From: Asticcacaulis sp. YBE204
Lineage (GTDB): Bacteria > Pseudomonadota > Alphaproteobacteria > Caulobacterales > Caulobacteraceae
Assembly: GCF_000495855.1 (NCBI RefSeq)
Contig: NZ_AWGF01000012.1
Location: forward strand, 124,001 to 188,000
Direction of reading: 5' to 3'
Length of the DNA: 64,000 nucleotides
The notes beneath the pieces were generated by a model. It worked only from the letters and a program-made list of their open reading frames with translations, had not been told where the DNA came from and made no database searches. The translations under genes and the position numbers were made by a program. The first letter of the stretch is position 1; every line of letters begins with the position of its first letter. This document shows, piece after piece, positions 12,434-21,867 of the stretch.

Positions 12434-13411
12434 TCAGAGCAGGGTGCGCGGCAGGCAGATGTCGCTGATGCCGCGTTCGCCGCCCGCCTTGGAAAGTTGC
12501 ACGACAACGTCGATCAGACCGCAGGCATAGGCGATGGTTTCCTGCCGCGACAGGCTCATACCCGACTGCATGACCATCAGGGCGATCTGCTCCAGCGCCC
12601 CTTGGGGCGTGTTGGCGTGGACCGTCGTGAAGGAGCCTGGATGGCCGGTATTGATGGCGCGCAGGAAGGTAACGGCCTCGGCACCCCGGATTTCGCCGAC
12701 GATGATGCGGTCGGGGCGCAGGCGCAGGGATGCTTGCAACAGGTCGTTGACCGCCACCTTGGCTTCGCCCAGTTCGCCCTTGACGGCGACGAGGCCCAGC
12801 GCGTTCGGCTGGGTGACGGCGATTTCGGGGGTATCCTCGACGAGGATGACGCGCTCGTGCTGCGGCACGGCACCCAGCAGCGCGTTGAGGAAGGTCGTCT
12901 TGCCGGACGAGGTGCCGCCGGAAATCAGGATCGTCTTACGCGCCTCAACCGCTGCCGTAAGGAAGGCGACCGGGTTGGCGCGGGCGGCGGCCTGTTCGTC
13001 GGCCATATTGGCGTAGGCGGGCGCGGCGATCGGACCGCGGTCGTAGGAGTCGAGCGGGCGATTGACCATCAGGTGGCGGCGAATGGCGATGGCCCAATGG
13101 CGGCGCGTGGCGGGCGGGCCGACGATCTGCACCCGCTCGCCGGTCGGCAGAGTCGCGGCCAGCAGGGGGTTTTCGCGGTTGATGCCCTGATGGCTGATGC
13201 GGGCGATCTGCGCCGCCAGACGGCTGAGCAGGTCATCGTTGATGTCCGGCGCGTCGAAGCGCTGCATATGGGCCTGACCGCTGATCTCGACCCAGACCTC
13301 GCCGGGGCGGTTGACCATGACCTCGGTCACCTCGGCGCGATCCAGCCATTGCCGGAACGGCTGGAGATAGGCCTTGAGATAGACGCCTTCGGTGGGGAGC
13401 AGGTCGGCCAT
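12434..13411 (-). CDS. virB11: type IV secretion ATPase VirB11
   Basis: Hexameric AAA-like ATPase at the cytoplasmic face that powers pilus assembly or substrate transfer. The N-terminal domain runs to about residue 125. It is followed by Walker A ISGGTSSGKTTFLN (Lys171), an Asp box (ILVEDTPEI), Walker B-like GEIRGAEA and a His box (GSFTTVHANT). The length of 325 aa is typical. It is the last gene of the virB run and begins 3 nt after the virB10 stop. Confidence 0.93.
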   Translation of the reverse strand: MADLLPTEGVYLKAYLQPFRQWLDRAEVTEVMVNRPGEVWVEISGQAHMQRFDAPDINDDLLSRLAAQIARISHQGINRENPLLAATLPTGERVQIVGPPATRRHWAIAIRRHLMVNRPLDSYDRGPIAAPAYANMADEQAAARANPVAFLTAAVEARKTILISGGTSSGKTTFLNALLGAVPQHERVILVEDTPEIAVTQPNALGLVAVKGELGEAKVAVNDLLQASLRLRPDRIIVGEIRGAEAVTFLRAINTGHPGSFTTVHANTPQGALEQIALMVMQSGMSLSRQETIAYACGLIDVVVQLSKAGGERGISDICLPRTLL

Positions 13412-13414
13412 GAT

Positions 13415-14521
13415 TTACAGCGAGAAATCGAGGTCGCGGGAGACGAAGACCTGAATCGGCGTGCCCTGCGCCACCTTGACGGTCGGCGAGATTTTTGAGT
13501 CGCTGGACAAGGCCCCGGTGGCGGCGCTGTTGGCGCCCGCCGCCGTACCGATGACGATGGTCGAATTATTGCCGTCGCCGAGCGAATTCGACAGGCCGCC
13601 GACGATCGACAGCAGCATGGCCGAGCCGAAGCGCTTGAAGAAGTGGCTGTCGACCTCGCCGGTCTGACCGGCCTGACCGAGATTGTCGGTCGACGGATCG
13701 CTGAGGGTGATCGCGGTGCCGTCGGGACGGATCAGGCGCGACCAAGTGATGAACAGGCGCTTCTGGCCGCTTTGCAGGCCCGAACGATAGGAGCCGATCA
13801 GGCGCGAACCGCGCGGGATCAGGACGCGGCGACCGTCGAAACTCTTGACGTCGCGGGCGACCAGAGCGCGGGTATAGCCCGGCAGGTCGGAATTGAGCGC
13901 GGTTTCCAGCACGGCGGGGATCAGGGTGCCCTGCGATACGGTCGAGGCCGGGTTGGCGATGCGGGTGGCGCGGACCTGACGGTTCGCATCGAAGCCTGTG
14001 GCGTCGGCCAGATTATTGCCGTCGAAGACGTTTTCCTTCGGCGCGGCCTTTCCGGCAGCGGCGGCTGCATTGGCCGCGTCAGCAGGGGCGGGGTCCGGCG
14101 CGCTGACGTCGTAAACCAGCGCATTGGCGCGCGTGCTGTTGTCGGGGGCGGCAACCGGGGGCGGCGCACCGGGTTGCGGCGGCACGGGCTGAATCGGGCC
14201 TTCGGGCAAGGCAACCGGCGGCAGTTCCATTACCGTGCCGGGCGGGTTCTGCCCCGGTGGCGGCACCTGTTGTTGAACCGGGGGCGAATTGGTGGCGTTT
14301 TGAGCAGCGTCGCGGCGGCTGTTGCCCATGAAGATCAGGGTCAGGGCACCGAGGAACACGGCGCCCATGATACCGCCGGCCAGCACGAGGCTGTCTTTCA
14401 GTGTCGAGGTGGCGGCGACGGCGGGCAGGGCGCGTGTGGTCGCGGCATCCAGATCGGACGGCGGCAGAGTGGTGCGCGGGTCTTTCTGCGACTTCGGGTC
14501 GGCGTCGAGCGCGTTACGCAT
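13415..14521 (-). CDS. virB10: type IV secretion core channel VirB10
   Basis: TrbI/VirB10 family protein of 368 aa spanning both membranes. It has a short cytoplasmic N-terminus, one membrane helix (VLAGGIMGAVFLGALTLIFM), a long Pro-rich periplasmic linker (about residues 75-125) and the conserved beta-barrel domain. That domain includes LIPAVLETALNSDLPG, ARDVKSFDGRRVLIPRGSRL and GTPIQVFVSRDLDF. It forms the outer-membrane core with VirB9 and, normally, VirB7. One nt separates it from virB9. Confidence 0.93.
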   Translation of the reverse strand: MRNALDADPKSQKDPRTTLPPSDLDAATTRALPAVAATSTLKDSLVLAGGIMGAVFLGALTLIFMGNSRRDAAQNATNSPPVQQQVPPPGQNPPGTVMELPPVALPEGPIQPVPPQPGAPPPVAAPDNSTRANALVYDVSAPDPAPADAANAAAAAGKAAPKENVFDGNNLADATGFDANRQVRATRIANPASTVSQGTLIPAVLETALNSDLPGYTRALVARDVKSFDGRRVLIPRGSRLIGSYRSGLQSGQKRLFITWSRLIRPDGTAITLSDPSTDNLGQAGQTGEVDSHFFKRFGSAMLLSIVGGLSNSLGDGNNSTIVIGTAAGANSAATGALSSDSKISPTVKVAQGTPIQVFVSRDLDFSL

Positions 14522-14522
14522 C

Positions 14523-15308
14523 TTACTGTTCCTTCCGGCCGAACCAGCCGGATTTTTTGGGCTTCGGTTGCTCCTCAGCCGGACGCGGCTGCGGCGACAA
14601 GGCGTCGAGCGCGGGCGGCACGAAGGCGTCGTTATAGACGGTCGCCTTGAGATCGCCGCGACGCAGAATAAAGGCGGGGCCGACCTGCTCGATGACGATA
14701 AAGCCCTCGCGATAGCCGAAGTTGATCAGGCTTTCCTTGCCGTCGGCCAAGGCATAGATGGCCGGAAAGGCGACGCCTTCGGCCCACATCAGATAGGTCG
14801 ATTGGCCGTCATCGAACATGCGCAGCGGCACAAGGGCGGGCTCACCGGCATAGGTGTAGGCGGTGTTGCGCTTTTCCGGCAAGGTCGAAGCGGTGTCTTC
14901 GGGCGGCGGCGGGGCCGGGTTTTCGACCGGGTCGTTCGGGTAACGGAACCGCAGATCGTACAGCACTTCGCCGCGCTTGCACGCCGCCGTGTCCTTCGCG
15001 CTCAACTCGAACGCATAGGCGCGGCGGTCGGTGACGACCGACAGGTTTGTATAGGCGCTTTTGGTGAACGGCTTGATGAAGATCAGATTGCCGCGCTTGT
15101 TCGGCGTTGCCTGCCACTGGGCGGCGTCACCGATGGCGACGTTCTCGATCTTCTCGCTGTCGCCGAAGGTGATCATGGTTTGGAAGCCGAGGCAGGTGTC
15201 GAGCCGTACGACCGCGCCGTCGGTATAGTCGATGGTGCGGATACGGCCATCGGCCATAGCCGAGCCAGAGGCAGCCAGCATCAGGGTGGTGAGCAGAACG
15301 GACTTCAT
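14523..15308 (-). CDS. virB9: type IV secretion protein VirB9
   Basis: CagX/VirB9 family protein of 261 aa with a signal peptide (MKSVLLTTLMLAASGSAMA). It has the N-terminal domain with GNLIFIKPFTKSAYTNLSVV and the C-terminal domain with NTAYTYAGEPALVPLRMFDDG and STYLMW. In other systems it pairs with the lipoprotein VirB7. Here no VirB7 frame is visible nearby. Its start codon overlaps the end of virB6 by 4 nt. Confidence 0.92.
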   Translation of the reverse strand: MKSVLLTTLMLAASGSAMADGRIRTIDYTDGAVVRLDTCLGFQTMITFGDSEKIENVAIGDAAQWQATPNKRGNLIFIKPFTKSAYTNLSVVTDRRAYAFELSAKDTAACKRGEVLYDLRFRYPNDPVENPAPPPPEDTASTLPEKRNTAYTYAGEPALVPLRMFDDGQSTYLMWAEGVAFPAIYALADGKESLINFGYREGFIVIEQVGPAFILRRGDLKATVYNDAFVPPALDALSPQPRPAEEQPKPKKSGWFGRKEQ

Positions 15309-16504
15309 GAACCTACGGTCTTTGACAGGGGTTTCGTCGGTTGCGCAGCGGCGGTTCGGAACCTTTGTCCCAGACCCTGACGGCGCGCATTGGCGGAAGA
15401 AGAGGGGGCGTTGCCGCCGAGCGCGGAGGGGGCGGCGCTGAGGGTCGTGGCGACCGTCTGGGCGCGGCCGTCGCGGGCGGCGGAGGCATTGGCCGAAGCC
15501 GTGGCGTTGCCGCCCTGAACCGTGGTGACGCTACGGCTGGAGGCCAGAAGCGCGGCGGAGGTGGCGGCGACCTGAGTCTCCGTCGAGGGCGCGTCAGGGC
15601 GAGCCTTGAGCGGGTTCCAGTTCTTGACGATATTGAACGCCACGACCATCAGCATGATGAGGAAAGCCGCGTAAATGACTGAACCCATGAACAAAATGAC
15701 GATCGGTTGAATGTCGCGCACCGTTTGCAGCGGATCGCCGGAAATGGCCAGAATAGGCGGGGTCAGCAGCGCCAGCGCCGCCGAACCGCCCAAGGTCACC
15801 AGCATGGGAATGAAGGCAAAACCGATCGCCGTGCGCAACCAGCCTTCGAACAGGCCGCGTGTCTGCGAAAACAGGGCGAAGACGACGAACAACGGCCCCA
15901 GCGCCAGCAAAAGCGTCAGGATCAGGCGCGACAGGACCAGCACGCCGACGGTCGACAGCAGCAGGATCAGACCCGAACTCCACAACATGTCGGATGCCGA
16001 CGACTTGCCATTGCGCATCGGCATGGCGACGCTTTGGGCCTGGTTGTTTTGCGCGACCTGCGCGGTCGTGTTCTCAAACGCGGTGGCGGCATCGGCGAAG
16101 TGGACGAACAGGGTGTCGAGACGTTTGGCGAAGGCGACGCTGGCCCCTTCGCCAGAACCGGTCAAGGCGGCGGCGATCTCGTCCGGACCCTTGGTCAGCA
16201 GGTTATAGACAACCGTCTGATAGGCGGGCCACGCCGTGACGAAGGTCAGGACCAGCCCGATGGCAAGCACCTTGGGCGTCATGGTGGTGAGCGTCAGGCG
16301 CGTCCGCCCGGTGATCAGACCGAACGCCAGAAACGCGATATACAGCGTCAGGCAGATGGTCAGGGCCACGCCGAGATAGCCGCCCGTACCGAACAGACGG
16401 CCGAAGCTGTCTTCCACGACGTTGCTGATCTGGCAATCGACGCTGAGTAGCGCGCCGGAAATGCCGGAATTGCCGTCGAGGGGCATGGACGGGCAAGGCG
16501 TCAT
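15305..16504 (-). CDS. virB6: type IV secretion inner-membrane protein VirB6
   Basis: TrbL/VirB6 family protein of 399 aa with a periplasmic N-terminus and about six membrane helices (including LGVALTICLTLYIAFLAFG and ILLLSTVGVLVLSRLILTLL). The last 90 residues are an Ala/Ser/Arg-rich tail. It overlaps virB4 and virB9 by 4 nt each, so the operon is translationally coupled and leaves no room for VirB5 or VirB8 at this point. Confidence 0.88.
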   Translation of the reverse strand: MTPCPSMPLDGNSGISGALLSVDCQISNVVEDSFGRLFGTGGYLGVALTICLTLYIAFLAFGLITGRTRLTLTTMTPKVLAIGLVLTFVTAWPAYQTVVYNLLTKGPDEIAAALTGSGEGASVAFAKRLDTLFVHFADAATAFENTTAQVAQNNQAQSVAMPMRNGKSSASDMLWSSGLILLLSTVGVLVLSRLILTLLLALGPLFVVFALFSQTRGLFEGWLRTAIGFAFIPMLVTLGGSAALALLTPPILAISGDPLQTVRDIQPIVILFMGSVIYAAFLIMLMVVAFNIVKNWNPLKARPDAPSTETQVAATSAALLASSRSVTTVQGGNATASANASAARDGRAQTVATTLSAAPSALGGNAPSSSANARRQGLGQRFRTAAAQPTKPLSKTVGS

Positions 16505-18918
16505 GCGGTCACCTTGAGCTTCTGACGGGTGACGTTACCCGGCCACGGCGTGCCGGCGATCTCCGGCCACCACGCTTCGGGGGCGTCGCCGACCGTGGCG
16601 CGCAGTTCGTCCAGCTTGCGCACGCTGGATTCGCGGCCCGACAGGATATTGAGCAGATCCGGCATGGCCGACAGGTCGAGGCGGGCTACGACCGAATGGT
16701 TGCCGTGCTTGACGAGGAAGGCGTGGGCATGCGGCGGCAGGGCGCGGACGAGGCCGACCTCGTGCTCGCTCAGGCCGAAGCCGTCGCCGTAATCTTCCAT
16801 GCGGGCGCGCGGATTGGCCATGAATATCTGCGTCGCGGCCTGTTCGATGATCGCCGACGCGATACGGCTGTCGAGCGCGTCGCTGGCGCTTTGGGTGCCG
16901 AAACCGAGGATGGCGTTGCGTTTACGCAGGGTCTTCATCCAGTCGCGGATGCGCGCCGAGAAGGATTCGTCGTCGAGCGCTTTCCAGCCCTCGTCGATCA
17001 GGATCATGGCCGGGGTGCCGTCCAGACGCTCTTCGATGCGGTGGAAGAGGTACATCATGATCGGCGTGCGCAGGACCGGCGTGTCGAGGAACTGCGTCAT
17101 GTCGAAACCGAGGACGCGCGCCGAGAGGTCGAGCTGATCGGCCTCGTTATCGAACAGCCACGCCCATTCGCCGCGACCGCACCACGGCGCCAGACGCGCG
17201 GCAAGATCGGTGTGGCTGGGGCGGCGCAGGCCTCCGAGCAGTTCCTGGAAATAACGCAGGCGGCGATAGGCCGGGGCCTGCGCGTACATGGCGTCGATGG
17301 CCTCGGTCAGGATCGCCTCATCTTCGGGGGCGAGCGCGGGGCCGTCGCCGGAAATCAGGCGGCTGATCAGGTCGCGCAGGAAGGCGCGGTTAATCGCGTT
17401 GTCGGGCAGTTGCAGCGGGTTGAAACCGGTAGGCTCCCCGGCGCGCAGGGCGGCATAGTGGCCACCGATGGCGCGCACGAACAACTCGGACCCGCGGTCC
17501 TTGTCGAAGATGACGGTGCGCGGCTTCGCCTTCTGCGCCTGAGCGGCGAGGAAGTTGAGCACCACGGTCTTGCCCGAACCCGACGGTCCGATCAGGGTGA
17601 AGTTGCCGAGATCGCCGGAATGGAAGTTGAAGAAGTACGGCGTCGCGGCGGTCGTTTCCAGCACCGTAATCGCCTCGCCCCAATGGTTGCCGGTGGCGCG
17701 ACCGAGCGCGAAACCGTGCAGGCTGGCCATGCCGGCAAAGGCCGAGACCGAGATAAGGGCCTTGCGCGCGATATAGGCCTCGTTGCCGGGAAACTGCGCC
17801 CAGAAAGCCGGTTCGAGGTTGATGTCCTCGCGCACCGATACCGCGCCGGTATCGGCCAGAGTCGAGGCGACCTGAGCGGCAGCCTGATCGAGCTGGCTGA
17901 GACCCGGCGCACGGACCAGAACGGTCAGATGGTGTTCGCCCAGCGCCGTCTGGCCCGAAGCCAGCTCGTCCTTGGCGTTCATCAGCCCGGCGCGCAGCGT
18001 GATACCGTCGTCGTCGGCAGCGCGCAGGCGGCGCAGCGCCAGATTAACGCGTTCAAGACCAATCTGACGATCGACGAACTGAAAGCTCTGCGACAGGGTC
18101 ATTTCATAGGGCAGGTGCAGCAGGGCGTCGAGCATCCCCGGTGCGGCCTGCGGCGGGTATTCCTTGACCGAGATCATCGCCCCGAAGGACTTTGATGCGC
18201 CCGCGCTTTTCAGTTCCAGCGCATCGACGCCAACGCTCAGGCGTTGATAGGGGATGTAATGACCGGCATCGTCCCTGGCCAAGGGATCGGGGCGCAGGAC
18301 CGGGCGCATCTCGCCGTGGAACAGGGCCGACAGAAGCTCCAGCGGTTCCGAACAACGCCCGTCACGGCTGTCGTAACCGCCGAGCAGACGCGGACCATAA
18401 CGGCCCAGCGCCGCCATCAGGGCGTCGCGCGCGGCATCGAGTTCGCGCAGTTCCGCCCCCAGACCTTCGCGGTCGGTGCCCGACTTGCCGCCGAACAGGT
18501 TGCCGAGCGCTTCGGCCAGACCGGCCTTGCCGCGCGCCGGACGGCGCAGAATGGTGATGAACAGGTCGTTGACGAACAGTTCGCGCGACGACAGACGGGC
18601 CTGCCAGCGTTCATCGATATGGGTGGCGACGGGGTCGTCGAAACTGCCCGAGGTAGACACCGACACCTTGCGGCGCAGTATATGGTGGTGCAGGACCAGA
18701 CGCGAGTCGCCGATGGCGCGCAGGGCGCTCTCACGTAAGGCATGCAGGCTGTTGAGGTCCGTCGTGTCCGCCGTCTCGAAGCCGAAGCCGTCGATATAGA
18801 TGGCCTGCATCAGCGAGCCGTCGCGCAGCGTCACCGTGTGGTCATTATACAGGTGCGCATAGGGCAGGCGGTCGCCGATCCTTTGTTCTTTCGCACCCAA
18901 GCCTAAGAAACCACTCAT
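16501..18918 (-). CDS. virB4: type IV secretion ATPase VirB4
   Basis: The large VirB4/CagE ATPase (805 aa) of the inner-membrane complex. The N-terminal half carries the CagE domain; the C-terminal half has Walker A IGPSGSGKTVVLNFLA, Walker B MILIDEGWKAL and the TQSASDAL sensor motif. Thirteen nt separate it from virB3. Confidence 0.95.
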   Translation of the reverse strand: MSGFLGLGAKEQRIGDRLPYAHLYNDHTVTLRDGSLMQAIYIDGFGFETADTTDLNSLHALRESALRAIGDSRLVLHHHILRRKVSVSTSGSFDDPVATHIDERWQARLSSRELFVNDLFITILRRPARGKAGLAEALGNLFGGKSGTDREGLGAELRELDAARDALMAALGRYGPRLLGGYDSRDGRCSEPLELLSALFHGEMRPVLRPDPLARDDAGHYIPYQRLSVGVDALELKSAGASKSFGAMISVKEYPPQAAPGMLDALLHLPYEMTLSQSFQFVDRQIGLERVNLALRRLRAADDDGITLRAGLMNAKDELASGQTALGEHHLTVLVRAPGLSQLDQAAAQVASTLADTGAVSVREDINLEPAFWAQFPGNEAYIARKALISVSAFAGMASLHGFALGRATGNHWGEAITVLETTAATPYFFNFHSGDLGNFTLIGPSGSGKTVVLNFLAAQAQKAKPRTVIFDKDRGSELFVRAIGGHYAALRAGEPTGFNPLQLPDNAINRAFLRDLISRLISGDGPALAPEDEAILTEAIDAMYAQAPAYRRLRYFQELLGGLRRPSHTDLAARLAPWCGRGEWAWLFDNEADQLDLSARVLGFDMTQFLDTPVLRTPIMMYLFHRIEERLDGTPAMILIDEGWKALDDESFSARIRDWMKTLRKRNAILGFGTQSASDALDSRIASAIIEQAATQIFMANPRARMEDYGDGFGLSEHEVGLVRALPPHAHAFLVKHGNHSVVARLDLSAMPDLLNILSGRESSVRKLDELRATVGDAPEAWWPEIAGTPWPGNVTRQKLKVTA

Positions 18919-18931
18919 GCAATAAACGCCC

Positions 18932-19216
18932 TTACGGCTGGTAGGAGTTGCAGCGCCAGAACTTATAGTTCCGGATGCGGGGGCAGCGGCTCACCTTGGT
19001 GAACCACAGGTCGAACAGACGCGGCTCACGCAGACAGGCCAGATAACCTATCGCGTGTACCACAAGCGCGATCGCCAGCGCCCAGAAGGAGCGGGTGATC
19101 AGGAAGGCTTCGGTCGTAATCATGAAGTTGAGGATGAAATACGAATAGGTGACGCCGCCCAGCATCTGCGGCTGGGTCAGGGCGCGAAACACCGGAGCCT
19201 TGACCAGTTCGGCCAT
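18932..19216 (-). CDS. virB3: type IV secretion protein VirB3
   Basis: Small inner-membrane protein (94 aa) with the family start FRALTQPQMLGGVTY and two hydrophobic segments (TYSYFILNFMITTEAFLI and FWALAIALVVHAIGYLAC). It works next to VirB4 and is three nt from virB2. Confidence 0.88.
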   Translation of the reverse strand: MAELVKAPVFRALTQPQMLGGVTYSYFILNFMITTEAFLITRSFWALAIALVVHAIGYLACLREPRLFDLWFTKVSRCPRIRNYKFWRCNSYQP

Positions 19217-19219
19217 ATC

Positions 19220-19528
19220 CTAGACCGCCGACTGGATGCCGGCGACGATGGTCGCGGCACCGAACAGAATGAAGACGCCGAGGATGACGGTCGCGCCGAA
19301 GCGCCAGTTCATGCGCCCCGACAGCATCATGAAGCCGATACAGGCCACCGCGATGACGGCGACGGCAGTGGCGACATTGCCGAGCAGGGTGCCTTGAATC
19401 CAGCTCAGGGCGTTAACGATGGGGCCGGACCCGGCGGGGTTCTGACCGGCGGTCTGGGCCGAGGCCGAGGCGGCGATGAACAGGGCGGGCAGGGCCGCGA
19501 AGAATGCGGTGAAACGATCGGTTTTCAT
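19220..19528 (-). CDS. virB2: type IV secretion pilin VirB2
   Basis: Pilin subunit of 102 aa: a signal peptide (AALPALFIAASASA-Q), a short periplasmic stretch, then two hydrophobic helices (NVATAVAVIAVACIGFMML and ATVILGVFILFGAATIVAGI) split by SGRMNWRFG. This is the usual TrbC/VirB2 layout. Confidence 0.9.
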   Translation of the reverse strand: MKTDRFTAFFAALPALFIAASASAQTAGQNPAGSGPIVNALSWIQGTLLGNVATAVAVIAVACIGFMMLSGRMNWRFGATVILGVFILFGAATIVAGIQSAV

Positions 19529-19540
19529 TCGGTTTTATCC

Positions 19541-20113
19541 TTAACCACAGGTCTGGGTCGGCGGGGGATCGGCGGGTACGCCCGCCCCGTCGCTGAGGCG
19601 ATCGAGGTTGCGGGCGACATAGGTACGGGTCTCTGTATAGGGCGGGACGCCCTTGTGACGGGCGACGGCCCCGGCCCCGGCATTATAGGCCGCCAGAGCC
19701 AGATCGATACGCCCGTCGAAACGGTCGAGCTGACGGCGCAGATAGGCCGCACCGCCCATGATATTGGCCGCGGGATCGTAGGGATCAACACCCAGTTCGG
19801 CGGCGGTCGACGGCAGGAGCTGCATCAGGCCGATGGCCCCGCGCGGCGAGACAGCGTTGGGGTTGAAGCCCGATTCCTGACGAATGACGCTGATGAGCAA
19901 ATCGGGGCTGAGGCCATAGGTGTCGGCGGCGCGCTGAATGGCGCTTTCATAGGGAACCTTGGCCGTCGTGCGAAGGGTCACGCTTACCGGGGCAAGAGAG
20001 GTGCAGATCGTGCGATATTCGCCATCGCCGCTCAGTTCCATGACCTGAGCGGCGGCAAGCCCCGGCGTCATCATCGCCGCTATCGTTGCCGCTGCCTTCA
20101 AGCCTACCCGCAC
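19541..20113 (-). CDS. virB1: lytic transglycosylase VirB1
   Basis: Periplasmic muramidase of 190 aa that opens peptidoglycan for the secretion channel. It has a signal peptide (to about AAA-Q at residue 23) and the SLT fold: catalytic Glu80 in IRQESGFNP, then GLMQLLP and AAYNAG. The GTG start is supported by AAAGGAG 6 nt upstream. It is the first gene of the virB operon, with the promoter expected in 20114-20306. Confidence 0.9.
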   Translation of the reverse strand: MRVGLKAAATIAAMMTPGLAAAQVMELSGDGEYRTICTSLAPVSVTLRTTAKVPYESAIQRAADTYGLSPDLLISVIRQESGFNPNAVSPRGAIGLMQLLPSTAAELGVDPYDPAANIMGGAAYLRRQLDRFDGRIDLALAAYNAGAGAVARHKGVPPYTETRTYVARNLDRLSDGAGVPADPPPTQTCG

Positions 20114-20306
20114 GGGTAACTCCTTTTCCCACCACGCCGTTCTGACGCCGTTTTATGACAATCACAGGGGCTCTAACAGCTAAAGTTGTCAGATTTGTTA
20201 CAGCTACTACGCCAGTGATCCGAATACGGATGTTATGCTCGCGATTCGATCCACAGTCCCATAGCCGACTGTCATATAACCTAAAGGCGACGGACTCAAT
20301 CGCCGG
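20114..20306 (-). promoter_or_regulatory. virB operon leader region
   Basis: This 193-bp gap must hold the virB promoter. It contains two small dyads, ATCCG-aata-CGGAT (20218-20231) and ACAGTC-N8-GACTGT (20253-20272). No convincing -35/-10 pair stands out. Confidence 0.35.
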
Positions 20307-21854
20307 TTAGACAAAGCCGAGATTGGGTGTCGAGAAGTTGCGCAGATTGGGGAAGATGGTGTTGAGATCGGAGTTTCCGACACCGAACCACGCGCCCATG
20401 GTCGCGGCATACTGATCGACCGAGGTCGTCGGAATGAACGACGCGCCCACCATGCCGGGGTTGCTGAAACCGCTGACGTCCATGCCGACCGTCGGAAATT
20501 GTCCGTACATGTCGCCGCCCTTGACCGCGCCGCCCATGATCAGGTGGTGGCCGCCCCAGGCGTGGTCGGTACCGTCGCCATTGGTCGAGAAGGTGCGCGA
20601 AAAGTCCGAGGCGGTAAAGGTCGTTACGCTGTTGCGCATATCGATGCCGCCGATATTGCTCAGCGTCTGGTCGAAATAGGCGAAGGCGTGGGCGATTTTC
20701 GCCAGATTGTTCGACTGATCGCGGTTCTGGGTATCGTGGCTGTCGAAGCCGCCTAATGACACCATAAACACCTGACGCTTGAGGCCGAAGGAGGGGCCCG
20801 CCGCGATCATCCGCGCGACGGTGCGCAATTGCAGGGCGAGACTGTTGGTTTCCACCGCATTGGTCGCCGGGTTGGTATAGTTGGCGGGCGAAGGCACGCT
20901 GGTCACCACGGTCCGGCCGAAGACCTCGTTCACCACGCTGGCTGCACCGACCGAGCGGTTGACGACGCTGCCGAAATCGTTGGCGAAGTCGCTGGTGGCG
21001 GCCGTGTTGGTGATGATGTCACTCAACGCCGCCGGGGCCGCCGTCGAACCGTAAAGCGAGGTCGAGGTGATGCCGTTGACCATGATCGCGGGAGAATTAT
21101 TGGTCGATAGCGGATACTGCACCACATTGCGGCCCGACAGGAAAACCGCCGTGCCGCCCGCCGTGATGGCGGTGAAGATGGTATTGGTCCCGTTCATCGA
21201 CATCAGAAGGTCGCCCATCTGACCGCCCCAGCCGATGCGCGCACCTTCGGCGGCCCCGGCCTGCCAGGTCGATTGCTGGTCGTTGTGCGAATATAGACTG
21301 GCGGGCAGGGGGACGCTGCGGGCATTGTACTGCGCCTTGGTCACCGGCTGGATCAGGGTGCCGACATTGGCCATGACCGCCAGACGGCCCTGATCGAACA
21401 GCGTCTTGCACGGCGCCATCAGCGGATGCAGGGCGAAGGTCCGGCTCGACGCACTGGTCCCCGCCGGGATGGCCTGAGCGGTTTTCGGCGCGATGGGCAG
21501 GACACCGCCCCAGTGTTCGGGCTTACCGAGCGCCGAGGCGCGACCGGTGACCGGATTGATCGCACCGATGGCCGTGGCGGGAGTGCCGACCGGCATCAGG
21601 GCGATGGGGTCAGCGCCCTGATTACGCGCCGAGAAATAGCGGCCCCACGAATCCGTGTCGGTGGCCATGACCATATTGTTGGCGTCGTTGCCACCGAACA
21701 GGAAGACGCAAACGATGGCCTTATAGTCCGAGGCGCTTTGCCCGGCGGCGGAACCGGCGGCGGCCAGTTGCAGGCCGAAGGAGCCTGCTGTGGTCATGCC
21801 GGCGAGGCCCGCGCCAAAACGGAGAAACTGACGTCTGTCGAGAGAAGCGGTCAT
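20307..21854 (-). CDS. DUF1501 family Tat-exported protein
   Basis: Protein of 515 aa beginning with a twin-arginine signal (LDRRQFLRFGAGLAG ... AAAGSAAGQ). The body matches the DUF1501 family: VCVFLFGGNDANNMV near the start of the mature protein, SLGGFDSHDTQ in the middle and DHAWGGHHLIMGG near the end. These belong to an alkaline-phosphatase-like fold with likely metal-binding Asp/His residues. The function is not established. It is 13 nt downstream of the DUF1800 gene, the usual partner. Confidence 0.88.
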   Translation of the reverse strand: MTASLDRRQFLRFGAGLAGMTTAGSFGLQLAAAGSAAGQSASDYKAIVCVFLFGGNDANNMVMATDTDSWGRYFSARNQGADPIALMPVGTPATAIGAINPVTGRASALGKPEHWGGVLPIAPKTAQAIPAGTSASSRTFALHPLMAPCKTLFDQGRLAVMANVGTLIQPVTKAQYNARSVPLPASLYSHNDQQSTWQAGAAEGARIGWGGQMGDLLMSMNGTNTIFTAITAGGTAVFLSGRNVVQYPLSTNNSPAIMVNGITSTSLYGSTAAPAALSDIITNTAATSDFANDFGSVVNRSVGAASVVNEVFGRTVVTSVPSPANYTNPATNAVETNSLALQLRTVARMIAAGPSFGLKRQVFMVSLGGFDSHDTQNRDQSNNLAKIAHAFAYFDQTLSNIGGIDMRNSVTTFTASDFSRTFSTNGDGTDHAWGGHHLIMGGAVKGGDMYGQFPTVGMDVSGFSNPGMVGASFIPTTSVDQYAATMGAWFGVGNSDLNTIFPNLRNFSTPNLGFV

Positions 21855-21867
21855 TGTTTTACTCCTA

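Noticed and set aside
16696-18195. 499-aa forward frame opposite virB4
   Set aside because: Antisense shadow of virB4 with Arg/Gln/Glu-rich low complexity.
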